Under the pieces are notes generated by a model that made no database searches, was not told where the DNA came from, and was given only the letters and a program-made list of their open reading frames with translations. From TCS55 sp964343505 (GTDB lineage: Bacteria > Fidelibacterota > Marinisomatia > Marinisomatales > TCS55), in contig CAYFJU010000012.1 in the NCBI GenBank assembly GCA_964343505.1, positions 1 through 51,024 of the forward strand: DNA of 51,024 nucleotides. The letters are read 5' to 3'. Within the stretch, counting starts at the first letter, position 1, and each line of letters starts with the position of its first letter. Both the position numbers and the translations under genes were made by a program. Below, piece after piece: positions 26,037-35,625 of the stretch.

Positions 26037-27535
26037 ACACCGCCACCAAAATCGCCAAGGAATCTACCATAACCTTTTCCGGTCTGGTTTACGGCAATGT
26101 AAATCGGTATCTCTACACCGCTTTGCTGGCCCGTTGGGTCGGGGCAGAATTTTTAGGCATTTATTCATTATCGAATTCAATCATGCTTATTTCTGAAGTA
26201 TTAGGCAAAATGGGTTTAGAAACAGGCGTTATGCGCTTTGTGAGTCGCTTGAATCCAGAAACAAATTCAGAGAAAATTCAAAAAGTGGTCGCATCAGCGT
26301 TAAAAATGACAGCCGCATTTTCGCTGGTGATCATGGTTGGGCTAATCATTTCATCCGGATTTATTGTAACTCAAATCTTAAAAGAACCACCCTTATTAAC
26401 ATCAGTCCTGATCGTATTTGCCATTGCCATTCCATTTAATGCAATCACGCTTGTTTCTGCTTATGCCACCCAAGGATTTAAACGGCTTAAGTATAAAACC
26501 TTTGTTACTCAATTTTTAAATCCGACCCTTCTATTAGGAAGCATGGTCATTTGCTATTGGTTTATTTCAACTGAGTCCGCCATCATGGCGCCCATGCTTG
26601 TTACAGGTGTCATCGGATTTTTTGTCATGATGGTCGTCCTCAAACGGGTTTCCGGTGTAAGTAATAATCAAATACGAACTGCGTATTTTGACAAAGAATT
26701 ATTAAAATTTTCTTATCCTCTCATGTTTGTAACAATCCTTCAGACTTTTATGCATTGGATGGATATTCTCATGTTGGGTTATTTCACGGATGCCACCACC
26801 GTCGGGTTGTATCATCCTGCCGCCCGAACAGCGGGATTGCTTCAGGCATTGCTTCTTTCTTTTTTGAGTATTTATGCTCCAATGGTATCTCAATTTCATG
26901 GAGCAGGGGAAAAAGGAAAAATGGCCGATACATATAAACTGGTGAGCCGTTGGCTGCTGATGTGTGCCATCCCCGTTTCGGCTGTTTTTATCATTTTCCC
27001 TGAAAAAGTATTATTACTGTTTGGGGCAGAATATGTATCCAGCGCAAAGGTTTTGGTTGTCCTTACGGCAGCAACATTTATCCAGGCAGTTCTGGGCGCG
27101 GCAGGCCCAACATTAAGTATGTCCGGACATACAAAATTAGTTCTATGGAATTCGATCGGTGCATTCACACTAAATTTTGGGTTAAATATATATCTGATCC
27201 CCAAGTATGGACTCATGGGTGCTGCCATGGCCACATTGATTTCATTAACTACTGTCGGACTGGCTCGGGCTATTGAGGTGGGTGTGATCCTGAAAATGAG
27301 TTTTATAAATCGAAAAGTAATTAAGCCTATCATTGCCGGATTATTGACAATTCTTGGCCTCCTTACTATCAAAGATTTTCTCCTGCCATTCCATACCTTA
27401 ATCACCTTATTATCCGCCGGAATTTTCTCGTTAGGAAGCTTTGGATTGATTTTGTGGATTTTAAAAATTGAAGATGAAGATTTAGATTTTCTCAAAGGGC
27501 TTGGAGTCTTAAAAAGAACAATAATAAAAAAATGA
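26033..27535 (+). CDS. Polysaccharide/oligosaccharide flippase (Wzx/MATE-like)
   Basis: The 500-residue protein has about 12-14 hydrophobic segments and starts with TKIAKESTITFSGLVYGNVN, the opening of MVF/Wzx-type flippases. It should flip undecaprenyl-linked oligosaccharide across the inner membrane for surface-glycan assembly. No Wzy polymerase can be recognised in the window, so a multi-step (Wzx/Wzy) or a single-repeat assembly is unresolved. It is coupled by 4-nt overlaps to the GT and to the YfhO gene. Confidence 0.88.
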   Translation: MNTATKIAKESTITFSGLVYGNVNRYLYTALLARWVGAEFLGIYSLSNSIMLISEVLGKMGLETGVMRFVSRLNPETNSEKIQKVVASALKMTAAFSLVIMVGLIISSGFIVTQILKEPPLLTSVLIVFAIAIPFNAITLVSAYATQGFKRLKYKTFVTQFLNPTLLLGSMVICYWFISTESAIMAPMLVTGVIGFFVMMVVLKRVSGVSNNQIRTAYFDKELLKFSYPLMFVTILQTFMHWMDILMLGYFTDATTVGLYHPAARTAGLLQALLLSFLSIYAPMVSQFHGAGEKGKMADTYKLVSRWLLMCAIPVSAVFIIFPEKVLLLFGAEYVSSAKVLVVLTAATFIQAVLGAAGPTLSMSGHTKLVLWNSIGAFTLNFGLNIYLIPKYGLMGAAMATLISLTTVGLARAIEVGVILKMSFINRKVIKPIIAGLLTILGLLTIKDFLLPFHTLITLLSAGIFSLGSFGLILWILKIEDEDLDFLKGLGVLKRTIIKK

Positions 27536-29883
27536 AAATAGATTTGAAGAAACCAGTTGTTATCGCCTCGGCAGTGATGCTTGTCATTATTGCGATCCTT
27601 TTTGAACCGGTTATTTTTGGAGGAAAGACTTTTGGTTCACCGGACAGTCTGAGTCCCAAGGCTATCGGTATGGCCTTAAGTGATTTGTCTGAAGAAGCGG
27701 GTGAATTTCCCCAATGGCAGCCGTGGGTGTTCAGCGGAATGCCGACAGCCGAAGCTTTCACGAATTTATCCAAACTTTATTTTCCGGAATATTTGTTTAA
27801 ACTGTTTTTGTTGCCGGGGATGATCATTCAATTACTCCACCTTCTGTTTGCTGGAATTGGTGGATACCTGTTATTGCGGCATTTTAAATGCTCAACATGG
27901 GCCGCTGGTTTGGGGGCCACTGCCTTCATGATTACACCCTATATGGTAACCATGGTGGTGTATGGGCACGGCAGCCAAATGATGACGGCCGCCTATATCC
28001 CCTGGATTTTCTGGTTTACCGTAAGGTTATGGCAAAACCCTAATTTATGGAATGTAGGATGGCTGGCTATTTTACTCGGATTTCAACTCCAACGGGCCCA
28101 CGCCCAGATTGCCTATTACACATGGCTTTTGATTGGGGCTTATAGTTTATTAATAATTATAGATGGTGTTCGTAATTCAAAAAATCGAATGCTTGTTGGG
28201 AAAGGGTTCGGTTTATTTTTATTTGCCTGTATTTTAGGGGTTGGCCTGTCATTATTGATATATTTACCATCAATGGAATATACGCCATTTTCCGTCCGGG
28301 GTGGTTCAGCAGGCGGGGGGGCCGATTATAATTATGCCACAGGGTGGTCGTTTCATCCGAAAGAAATTCTGACATTTTTTATTCCTGCTGCCTTTGGATT
28401 TGGTGGGCAAACCTATTGGGGCTTCATGCCCTTTACAGATTATCCCAACTATATGGGTATTATCATTTTACTGTTAGCAATCATAGGATTGATCCAAAAA
28501 CGTGACCTGATTCATTGGTTTTTTATAGTGACTTCCGGATTGGCCCTTCTCATTTCATTCGGCAAGCATTTCAGCTTGGTTTATGATTTGTTTTTCAACC
28601 TCTTTCCTTACTTCAATAAGTTCCGAGTTCCCCATATGATCCTCATTCTACTTCAGTTTAATGTGGCCGTACTGGCGGCGTTCGGTTTGGATGAAATCAT
28701 TAAATTAAAAGAAGGAAAAATTCCCAATTGGTTCTGGGGACTGGTTGGAATATTTGGACTCTTTACGGTGGGAATGATCCTCGCCGGTTCCGGAATCGAG
28801 TCAGCAGTCAGGGGAAGTTTCACGCCTCCCCGGATTCAGGATCCCCGAGCTGCCCAGGCCTTGAATAACATGCGCTGGGATCTATGGCAAAAAGATGCAT
28901 GGATAATGATCCTCTTTTCAGGCATATTATTGACGGAATTATGGTTATGGATAAACCGGAAAACTTCAAAAGGAATGGTCCTTTCATCCTTGGTCGTACT
29001 GGCAATCATTGATATTGGGATAGTGAACCATAAAATTATTAATCCTTCTCGTTCCAGCGGACGGGGTTCTCAATTGATTTCCAATCGGGCAGTGGACAGA
29101 TTTTTCCAGGAAGACGAAATCATCAAATTCCTCAAAAAGGATGAAAGCGATTACAGAATTTATCCCATTGGAGGCCTATTCGGTGAAAGCCGTTTTGCCT
29201 CTTTTGGTTTAGAATCTATTGGTGGATATCACCCAGCCAAACTGAAGGAATACGATACATTTTTATCCAAGACAGGGAATGCGGCGGCCTTGCCTGTATT
29301 GAGAATGCTGAATGTGAAATATCTCATCAGCCCCCGAAAGATTGATAATCCTGAACTTAAAACGGTGAAAACAGGAGAGATAAAATCCTCACGGGGTAAT
29401 ATCCCCGTTGAAGTACTTGAAGTGTCAAACTCATTACCACGGGCATGGTTTGTCAGTGAAACGGAGACTGTAACGGATGAGGACATTTGGAATAAAATTA
29501 TTCGCCCAGATTTTGATCCACGAAAGACCGCTTTTGTCGACGAAGAGGTCAGTATTCCGTCAGGCTCACGAGTGTCCATAACGAATTTTGAAAAGTCCCT
29601 ACATAAATTCGCCATTTCATCCGAATCTGATGGGAATCAGTTCTTAGTGTTAAGCGAAGTTTATTATCCTTTGCGGTGGAAAGCCATGATCGACGGAGTT
29701 GAGGTCAAAACACATAAGGTAAACGGTATTTTACGGGGTGTGGCTGTCCCGGCAGGAAATCATACCATCGAATTCATTTATGATAAATCTTCTTTTAACA
29801 AAGGTCTGACTTTTTCGTTTGCATCCTTCGGGTTGGCGCTTGTTTTCATCGGTTTTGGATATTTAAGGCGAAAGGGTTCATGA
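27532..29883 (+). CDS. YfhO-family membrane protein (GT-C-like fold)
   Basis: The 783-residue protein has an N-terminal membrane segment, a multi-helix membrane body to about 500 and a soluble C-terminal beta domain ending with another membrane segment. PWVFSGMPTAEAF near the start and FVLSEVYYPLRWKAMIDG-like residues at the C-terminus are YfhO features. YfhO proteins in Gram-positives glycosylate lipoteichoic acid; in this group they are often uncharacterised glycosyltransferases of the GT-C type. The role here as a lipid-linked sugar transferase is inferred from the neighbouring flippase. It overlaps its neighbours by 4 nt. Confidence 0.85.
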   Translation: MKIDLKKPVVIASAVMLVIIAILFEPVIFGGKTFGSPDSLSPKAIGMALSDLSEEAGEFPQWQPWVFSGMPTAEAFTNLSKLYFPEYLFKLFLLPGMIIQLLHLLFAGIGGYLLLRHFKCSTWAAGLGATAFMITPYMVTMVVYGHGSQMMTAAYIPWIFWFTVRLWQNPNLWNVGWLAILLGFQLQRAHAQIAYYTWLLIGAYSLLIIIDGVRNSKNRMLVGKGFGLFLFACILGVGLSLLIYLPSMEYTPFSVRGGSAGGGADYNYATGWSFHPKEILTFFIPAAFGFGGQTYWGFMPFTDYPNYMGIIILLLAIIGLIQKRDLIHWFFIVTSGLALLISFGKHFSLVYDLFFNLFPYFNKFRVPHMILILLQFNVAVLAAFGLDEIIKLKEGKIPNWFWGLVGIFGLFTVGMILAGSGIESAVRGSFTPPRIQDPRAAQALNNMRWDLWQKDAWIMILFSGILLTELWLWINRKTSKGMVLSSLVVLAIIDIGIVNHKIINPSRSSGRGSQLISNRAVDRFFQEDEIIKFLKKDESDYRIYPIGGLFGESRFASFGLESIGGYHPAKLKEYDTFLSKTGNAAALPVLRMLNVKYLISPRKIDNPELKTVKTGEIKSSRGNIPVEVLEVSNSLPRAWFVSETETVTDEDIWNKIIRPDFDPRKTAFVDEEVSIPSGSRVSITNFEKSLHKFAISSESDGNQFLVLSEVYYPLRWKAMIDGVEVKTHKVNGILRGVAVPAGNHTIEFIYDKSSFNKGLTFSFASFGLALVFIGFGYLRRKGS

Positions 29884-31055
29884 ATAACTACCGCAACAGC
29901 GGAAACATAAAAATCGGCCTTTTCTTTGTTGGTCTGATTTTGATTATCGGTCTACTTGTCTATTCAAATTCTATCGTAAACCGTTTGCGGGATGATAACA
30001 GGGAAATTGTAAAACTCTATTCAGAAATTATTGCCAAAACCGTGAATGAGGGTTCCGACGCTAATTTGAATTTTGTATTTGATGAAATTATTAAAAAGGT
30101 GCAATTCCCCATCATTTATTCCGACGCGGATAATAAGCCGGTTTATTCACGGAATCTGGGGAAAGATTTAACACCAGATCAAATTCGAAAGCCCATGGCT
30201 TCCATGGATCGGCAGAATGATCCAATTCCCATTGCTTTTACTGACCCTAACACTGGGGAATCAATCCTACTGGGTTTTCTGCATTATGGTGATTCAGACC
30301 TCATCAGGAAGCTGCAATGGCTGCCCTACCTGGAAATCGGTGTTGTCGCGCTGTTTATTTTTCTGGGCTTCATGGGTTTTAATTCGATACGCAATAGTGA
30401 AAAGCGAAATATTTGGGTGGGTATGGCCAGGGAAACAGCCCATCAGTTAGGAACGCCTGTTTCAGCGCTCATGGGTTGGGTTGATCGATTAAAAATCCAT
30501 CCGGAGGAATCATCGGCTGTGGTGCAAGAAATGGAATCGGATTTGAAACGACTGAATCAAATCGGAAATCGATTCAGTAAAATGGGTTCAGTGTCTGCAC
30601 TCAAGAGTATTGCTCTAAAAGATTTAGTGAATCGCCAAACGGTTTACCTGAAAAAGCGGATGCCATCATTGGGTAAGGAAATTGAATTAACTTTCTCAGC
30701 GGCAGAAGATATTTCTATCGAGGGGAATGAAACGCTTCTCGGTTGGGCCATCGAGAATGTCATTCGAAATGGGATAGATTCCATTAAGGGGGAACAAGGT
30801 GAAGTCAATATTTCGATTTCTTCCAATGGCGGGTTCGGTATCATTCAAATTCAAGATAATGGAGCAGGGATACCCAAAAAAGATTGGAAAAATATTTTTC
30901 GTCCCGGATTCAGTACCAAGGAAAGAGGATGGGGCTTGGGTTTATCATTGGTGAATCGGATTATTGCTGAAATACATCGGGGAGAAATCAAAGTGCTTAG
31001 TAGTGAAGTTGGGTATGGAACCACTTTTGAGATTCGCCTGAAAAAGGCTGCTTAA
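29880..31055 (+). CDS. Membrane sensor histidine kinase, PorY-like candidate
   Basis: The 391-residue protein has two membrane helices (about 12-30 and 151-168) around a 120-residue extracytoplasmic sensor. The H-box is ARETAHQLGTP with H188. The ATP-binding domain has N297 in ENVIRNGID, DNGAG (326-330) and GWGLGLSL (350-357). The HQLGTP box and two-helix topology resemble PorY, the cognate kinase of PorX in Bacteroidota. No response regulator is adjacent, so it is an orphan kinase, and PorX at 289 is the best partner in the window. The porY identity is an inference. Confidence 0.8.
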   Translation: MNNYRNSGNIKIGLFFVGLILIIGLLVYSNSIVNRLRDDNREIVKLYSEIIAKTVNEGSDANLNFVFDEIIKKVQFPIIYSDADNKPVYSRNLGKDLTPDQIRKPMASMDRQNDPIPIAFTDPNTGESILLGFLHYGDSDLIRKLQWLPYLEIGVVALFIFLGFMGFNSIRNSEKRNIWVGMARETAHQLGTPVSALMGWVDRLKIHPEESSAVVQEMESDLKRLNQIGNRFSKMGSVSALKSIALKDLVNRQTVYLKKRMPSLGKEIELTFSAAEDISIEGNETLLGWAIENVIRNGIDSIKGEQGEVNISISSNGGFGIIQIQDNGAGIPKKDWKNIFRPGFSTKERGWGLGLSLVNRIIAEIHRGEIKVLSSEVGYGTTFEIRLKKAA

Positions 31056-31114
31056 TCTTTATAATAAATTGGTATTTCCTCGGTAATTTCCCTGCTCAAG
31101 ATTAGGAGATAAAA

Positions 31115-31465
31115 TTGAATTTCATACAATTATTTGCAGGTGGTCAAGGTGCCCAGGGGGGCGGATTGATGACCTATTTACCTTTCGTCCTTATTCTGGC
31201 AATCATGTATTTTTTAATGATTCGTCCACAGGCCAAGCGTCAAAAAGAAAAACAGAAGATGTTGGGCGATTTGAAAAAGGGCGATCGAGTTGTCACCATC
31301 GGTGGCATCCATGGTACGATTGGCGGCTTCAAAACCAAAGAGAAGAAAGCTGTGATTCTTAAAGTAGATAAAAATACCAGTTTTACCGTCAATAAGACTG
31401 CGATTGCAGGACTAACGGATAAAGTTGAAGAAACTGAAACAGAAGCGATCGAGGGCCAGTCTTAA
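31115..31465 (+). CDS. yajC: YajC, Sec translocase auxiliary subunit
   Basis: The 116-residue protein has one membrane segment (about 19-36: MTYLPFVLILAIMYFLMI) followed by RPQAKRQKEKQKMLGDLKKGDRVVTIGGIHGTI, the YajC signature. It associates with SecDF-YidC in the inner membrane. The start is TTG at 31115 with AGGAG at 31104-31108, six nt upstream, which supports this start. It overlaps the def start by 1 nt. SecD/SecF are not in the window. Confidence 0.93.
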   Translation: MNFIQLFAGGQGAQGGGLMTYLPFVLILAIMYFLMIRPQAKRQKEKQKMLGDLKKGDRVVTIGGIHGTIGGFKTKEKKAVILKVDKNTSFTVNKTAIAGLTDKVEETETEAIEGQS

Positions 31466-32007
31466 TGGCATTAATGGAAGTTGTCCATTATGGAGATCCG
31501 ATTCTCCGAAAAGTCTGTAAGCCGGTAGAGGATTTCGATAATCTTCCTACATTGCTTGATGATATGTTCGATACCATGTATGAAGAAAACGGTATTGGGC
31601 TCGCGGCTAATCAGGTTGGCGTTGATATGAATTTGTTCATCATTGATATCTCAGATATAGAAGATGAAGGGGACAATATTCATATTTTTATCAATGGTGA
31701 AATCCTTGAAAGCCGGGGCGAATCCTGGTTTGAGGAAGGGTGCCTGTCCATTCCCGATGTTCGACTCGATGTGAAGCGTCCTGAATTTATCACATTCAAA
31801 TATCAGGATGAAAACAGGACCGAGCATACGCAAGAAATCGACGGACTTCTGGCGCGGGCCATCCAACATGAAATGGATCATCTGAATGGTATTTTTATTG
31901 TTGACCGCGTTTCAACAACCATAAAGATGGGTGTTGAAAAAGAATTGAAAGAAATTAAAAAAGACGCTATTTCCCGCGCCAAAGATCGAAAGGCCTTTGT
32001 TCTTTAA
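31465..32007 (+). CDS. def: Peptide deformylase
   Basis: The 180-residue enzyme has the three PDF motifs: GIGLAANQVG (43-52), EEGCLSIP with zinc ligand C93, and QHEMDHLNG with H135, E136 and H139. It removes the formyl group from nascent N-terminal fMet. It starts at the yajC stop and is followed 36 nt later by fmt, which adds the formyl group to Met-tRNA. This is the widespread def-fmt pairing. Confidence 0.96.
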   Translation: MALMEVVHYGDPILRKVCKPVEDFDNLPTLLDDMFDTMYEENGIGLAANQVGVDMNLFIIDISDIEDEGDNIHIFINGEILESRGESWFEEGCLSIPDVRLDVKRPEFITFKYQDENRTEHTQEIDGLLARAIQHEMDHLNGIFIVDRVSTTIKMGVEKELKEIKKDAISRAKDRKAFVL

Positions 32008-32043
32008 TATCCTTTCAAATTTCTTGATTTATTCTATGGGGGA

Positions 32044-32979
32044 ATGTCTATGAGAATTGTCTTTTTGGGCAACCCGGCGATTGCCAACCCAATTTTGAAT
32101 GCAATACATACGTCCCACCATGAGATTGTGGGTGTGGTCAGTAATGCGCCAAAACCGATGGGACGGGGACGTACATTACGCCACACGGCGGTAGGCGATT
32201 TCGCCAATGAATTGGGTCTGAATTTTATACCGGTCGAATCTCTCAAGGATGATTTATTTCAGACCCAACTGCGATCTTTAAATCCTGACTTATTTGTTGT
32301 TGTTGCCTTTCGCATCCTCCCGAATGCTGTTCTTAAAATCCCTAAAATTGGATCAGTGAATTTGCACACATCATTGCTTCCAAAGTATAGAGGCGCCGCC
32401 CCGATCCAGCATGCATTATTAAACGGAGATAAAGAGACTGGTATCACTACTTTTTTTATAGAATCCGAAGTAGATACTGGTGCGATTCTATTACAGAAAA
32501 AAATTCGTATTGGTGATGAAGATAACTTTGGCTCTCTTACGGAAAAAATGGCTGAAGAAGGCAGTGCTCTCCTTCTGAAAACATTAAATCAATTGGAAAA
32601 TGGAACCATTAACCCTATCCCTCAAAACAACGAATTGGTTTCAATAGCGCCTAAGATTACCAAAGAATTATGTCAGATTCATTGGACTGACTCCGCGGAA
32701 AATATTCAAAACAAGGTGAGGGCATTATCTCCATCTCCGGGCGCATTTACCTCGTTGAACAGTAAAAGGTTAAAAATTTATAAATCCAAGGTTCTAAATG
32801 AAAGTCATTCTGGGGAATGGGGAAAAATTTCATTATTAGAAAAACATAAAATGGCTGTTTCATGTAGAGAAGGCCAGCTGGAACTACTTGAAATCCAGCT
32901 GGAGGGAAAACGCAGAATGACCATAGCTGAATTACTCAGGGGTATCCCGGTAAAATTAGGTGATCCTATCGGTGAATAA
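32044..32979 (+). CDS. fmt: Methionyl-tRNA formyltransferase
   Basis: The 311-residue protein has the catalytic triad of the family: N106 and H108 in SVNLHTSLLPKYRGAAP and D144 in ESEVDTGAILL. The N-terminal domain binds 10-formyl-THF and the C-terminal domain grips the tRNA. It formylates Met-tRNAi. The start used is ATG at 32044 (MSMRIVFLG), with a second in-frame ATG two codons later at 32050. It overlaps rsmB by 1 nt (TAATG). Confidence 0.95.
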   Translation: MSMRIVFLGNPAIANPILNAIHTSHHEIVGVVSNAPKPMGRGRTLRHTAVGDFANELGLNFIPVESLKDDLFQTQLRSLNPDLFVVVAFRILPNAVLKIPKIGSVNLHTSLLPKYRGAAPIQHALLNGDKETGITTFFIESEVDTGAILLQKKIRIGDEDNFGSLTEKMAEEGSALLLKTLNQLENGTINPIPQNNELVSIAPKITKELCQIHWTDSAENIQNKVRALSPSPGAFTSLNSKRLKIYKSKVLNESHSGEWGKISLLEKHKMAVSCREGQLELLEIQLEGKRRMTIAELLRGIPVKLGDPIGE

Positions 32980-34286
32980 TGAAAGATGCTCGATATCATG
33001 CATTTCATATTCTGAATGAGTTTGAGCGAAAAAATGATCGCTTAAAAGCTGTTCGCGATCGTTATTTTAAGAAGAATAAATTATCCCAAAAAGATCTTTC
33101 CCGCACTTTAGTCCTTACCAATGAAGTGGTTCGCTGGCGGGGGCGATTGGATTATTGGATCGCTTCACTTTTGGATAAACCGCTTAAAAAACTTCATCCG
33201 TCGGTCCATATTATTCTCAGGTTTGGATTTTACGAAGCAGTTATGGATGAAAATATTCCTGCACACGCCGGTGTTCATTCTTGGGTGGAACTGACAAAAA
33301 ACGAGCTGGGTAAGAAGTTCAGTGGATTGGTCAATGCGCTCATGCGTAAAACGGGTGGCATTGACCCAACCCAAATAAATGCAGAACAATCGCTTTCCGA
33401 ATGGTATTCATATCCGGATTGGTTAATTGAAAAATGGATCCCCCAATTTGGTAAAGAAAAAGCAATTCAATTATGTGAATATTTTAATCAGCCATCCCCC
33501 ATTGATCTGCGGTTGAATTGCGACCCGGATCAAAAGGAGACTATCCTACATCAAGTAGAGGAACTCGGAATAGAAACATACGGCAGCCCTGAATCGAATC
33601 ATTTTGTGAGAGTGCAATCTGGGGCAGGGAAGGTATTAAAAAGTGATTTGTTTAAAAGGGGCAACATCACTGTTCAAGATCGCGCTTCCGGAGCCGTGGT
33701 AGAATTGCTGGACCCCCAGCCCGGAGAAACTATATTAGATGTATGCGCAGCGCCGGGAACAAAATCGGAATATATCGTTGAAAGAATGAAATTTGATGGG
33801 CAAGTATTCTCATCCGATATTAGTCAAAAGCGTGTACGATTGGGTGCTGACAGGGCCAAAGAATTGAATCTGAAAATCCACTGGGACTGTAAGGATGCCA
33901 GTGCGGATCAGTTTCCGATGGCCGATCGTATTTTGATTGACGCACCCTGCACCGGGACAGGTGTTCTCGGCCGTCGAACGGATATTCGTTGGCGCCGGGA
34001 GAAGGACGACGTTCAATCAATGGTGGAAATCCAAGCGGCGATTTTGAATCACACAGCCCAATTTTTAAAACCGAATGGCGTATTGGTATATGCAACCTGT
34101 TCTCTCGAGCCGGAAGAGAATTGGAATGTGGTTGAGTCGTTCCTTAAATTGAATGTTGATTTCTCTCCTGAATCAGGTAAAGACTTTGTCCCAAACAATT
34201 GGCTGAATCATCAAGGATGTTTAGAAACTTTTCCGCCACGCGATAAGGTTGACGGTATGTTTGCCGCACGGCTTCGTAAAAAATGA
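32979..34286 (+). CDS. rsmB: 16S rRNA (cytosine-967 C5)-methyltransferase
   Basis: The 435-residue protein has an N-terminal NusB-like helical domain (about 1-130) and a C-terminal Rossmann methyltransferase. Motif I is LDVCAAPGTKSEYIV, motif IV DAPCTGTGVLGRRTDIRW and motif VI YATCSLEPEEN, giving the two cysteines of RNA m5C methyltransferases. It methylates C967 of 16S rRNA. It follows fmt with a 1-nt overlap and precedes a PASTA protein by a 4-nt overlap, a neighbourhood that recalls def-fmt-rsmB-prkC clusters. Confidence 0.94.
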   Translation: MKDARYHAFHILNEFERKNDRLKAVRDRYFKKNKLSQKDLSRTLVLTNEVVRWRGRLDYWIASLLDKPLKKLHPSVHIILRFGFYEAVMDENIPAHAGVHSWVELTKNELGKKFSGLVNALMRKTGGIDPTQINAEQSLSEWYSYPDWLIEKWIPQFGKEKAIQLCEYFNQPSPIDLRLNCDPDQKETILHQVEELGIETYGSPESNHFVRVQSGAGKVLKSDLFKRGNITVQDRASGAVVELLDPQPGETILDVCAAPGTKSEYIVERMKFDGQVFSSDISQKRVRLGADRAKELNLKIHWDCKDASADQFPMADRILIDAPCTGTGVLGRRTDIRWRREKDDVQSMVEIQAAILNHTAQFLKPNGVLVYATCSLEPEENWNVVESFLKLNVDFSPESGKDFVPNNWLNHQGCLETFPPRDKVDGMFAARLRKK

Positions 34287-35044
34287 TTAATAAAGTAATA
34301 CACTTTTTCATTGCTCTGGGGATTGTCTCCCTGGGATTCATTCTCATTTTTGATTGGTTTGTCATGCCATCTTATGTCCGGCAGGATAAAAGCATTTTAG
34401 TGATGGATGTGAATGGTAAATCCCTCGATCGTGCGATCAGAGAATTGGATGTTGAAGGATTTAAAGCTGTGGTATTTGATACGGTTTATACTTCCGATGT
34501 AGATCCACAAACAGTTGTTGACCAATATCCCACAGCAGGACAAAAAGTAAAACCGGGGCGGACCATCCGGCTAAAAATCGCCCGACCGGAGAAAATGGTA
34601 TTGGTGCCCAGTTTGGTGGGGCAGTCGCGCAGAAGTGCAGAAATATCTCTTCAACAATTGGGCCTTCAGATTGATACGGTTTATACGGAATATAATCCCG
34701 ATTATCCCAAAGGAACCGTCGCCTGGCAATTCCCCAAATCGGGAGATCATATTAAAAAGGGCCTTGGTCTTCAGATAACAGTCAGCCAGGGATTACCCCC
34801 GGACTTTTTTCAGGTGCCCCAATTATTTGGCTTGAGTATGAAAAAAGCAAAAGAAGCATTAATTCATGCCCGCCTTAAAGTCGGAAAAATTTCCTATCAA
34901 CAAAACGAAGATTTAGTGCCTTACACCGTATTAGATCAATCCATCGCACCTGGAACAGTTCTAGATCAGACCACCCAAGTTGATTTGGTTGTAAGCATAT
35001 TAGACCTTCAAGATATTTTTGACAAACTCTCCAATGAAAAATGA
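34283..35044 (+). CDS. Membrane-anchored PASTA-domain protein without kinase
   Basis: The 253-residue protein has one membrane helix (about 8-28) and then three PASTA repeats: about 36-102, 104-172 and 175-243. Each repeat shows the pattern of a P-x-(L/V/F)-x-G segment and a polar helix followed by VxxQxPxxG-type turns (VVDQYPTAGQKVKPG, TVAWQFPKSGDHIKKG, TVLDQSIAPGTVLDQ). PASTA domains bind muropeptides or beta-lactam-like ligands and occur on PrkC kinases and PBPs. No kinase or transpeptidase domain is present. It overlaps rsmB and the next gene by 4 nt. The role is inferred only. Confidence 0.85.
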   Translation: MINKVIHFFIALGIVSLGFILIFDWFVMPSYVRQDKSILVMDVNGKSLDRAIRELDVEGFKAVVFDTVYTSDVDPQTVVDQYPTAGQKVKPGRTIRLKIARPEKMVLVPSLVGQSRRSAEISLQQLGLQIDTVYTEYNPDYPKGTVAWQFPKSGDHIKKGLGLQITVSQGLPPDFFQVPQLFGLSMKKAKEALIHARLKVGKISYQQNEDLVPYTVLDQSIAPGTVLDQTTQVDLVVSILDLQDIFDKLSNEK

Positions 35045-35625
35045 TACCATTTAACGAATATATTAGAAAATTAATTCACCTGTTTAACCTGGCAATCCCC
35101 TTGGCTTATGCCTATGTTTTTCCTGAAAAATGGGCATTTGTAAAAATACTATCGGTTATCATGGTTTTATTCATACTGGTGGATGTTTTGCGGCATAAAG
35201 TAGAATGGATCCAGTCTTTTTTTAATCTGTTTTTTGATTCCATGCTCCGAAGCCATGAACAAGAAGGAAAACTGACTGGCGCCACGTGGGTGATGATTGG
35301 TGCAGTTATTTCAATTATGATATTCTCTAAACCTGTCGCCATAATTGCGCTTATTTTTATGAGTCTTGGGGACACTGCAGCAGGGTTGATCGGTCAGCGA
35401 TTTGGAAAACATAAAATTTGGGATAAATCGTTGGAGGGATTTTTCGGTGGATTATTAGTCTGTGTAATAGTTGCTTTAACTTTTCCAACTTTACCCCTGA
35501 CCGTTTCTTTGAGTGGTGCGGTTGCGGCAATGGTAATGGAATTAGTACCGATTCCATTGGATGACAATTTTAAAATCCCCCTCGGTTCAGGTGCTATCAT
35601 GATGATGCTTTCAACACCGATCTAA
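35041..35625 (+). CDS. DGK1/SEC59/VTE5-family CTP-dependent lipid kinase-like protein
   Basis: The 194-residue protein has about six membrane segments. RKLIHLFNLAIPLAYA near the start and SLGDTAAGLIGQRFGKHKIWDKSLEG near residues 108-134 are the signature blocks of this family, whose members phosphorylate dolichol, phytol or diacylglycerol with CTP. VPIPLDDNFKIPLGSG closes the protein. In bacteria the substrate is usually unknown and is taken to be a lipid. It overlaps both neighbours by 1-4 nt. Confidence 0.8.
   Translation: MIPFNEYIRKLIHLFNLAIPLAYAYVFPEKWAFVKILSVIMVLFILVDVLRHKVEWIQSFFNLFFDSMLRSHEQEGKLTGATWVMIGAVISIMIFSKPVAIIALIFMSLGDTAAGLIGQRFGKHKIWDKSLEGFFGGLLVCVIVALTFPTLPLTVSLSGAVAAMVMELVPIPLDDNFKIPLGSGAIMMMLSTPI

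Noticed and set aside
26896..27495. Minus-strand open frame opposite the flippase gene
   Set aside because: Antisense shadow of a membrane-protein gene; no recognisable motif.
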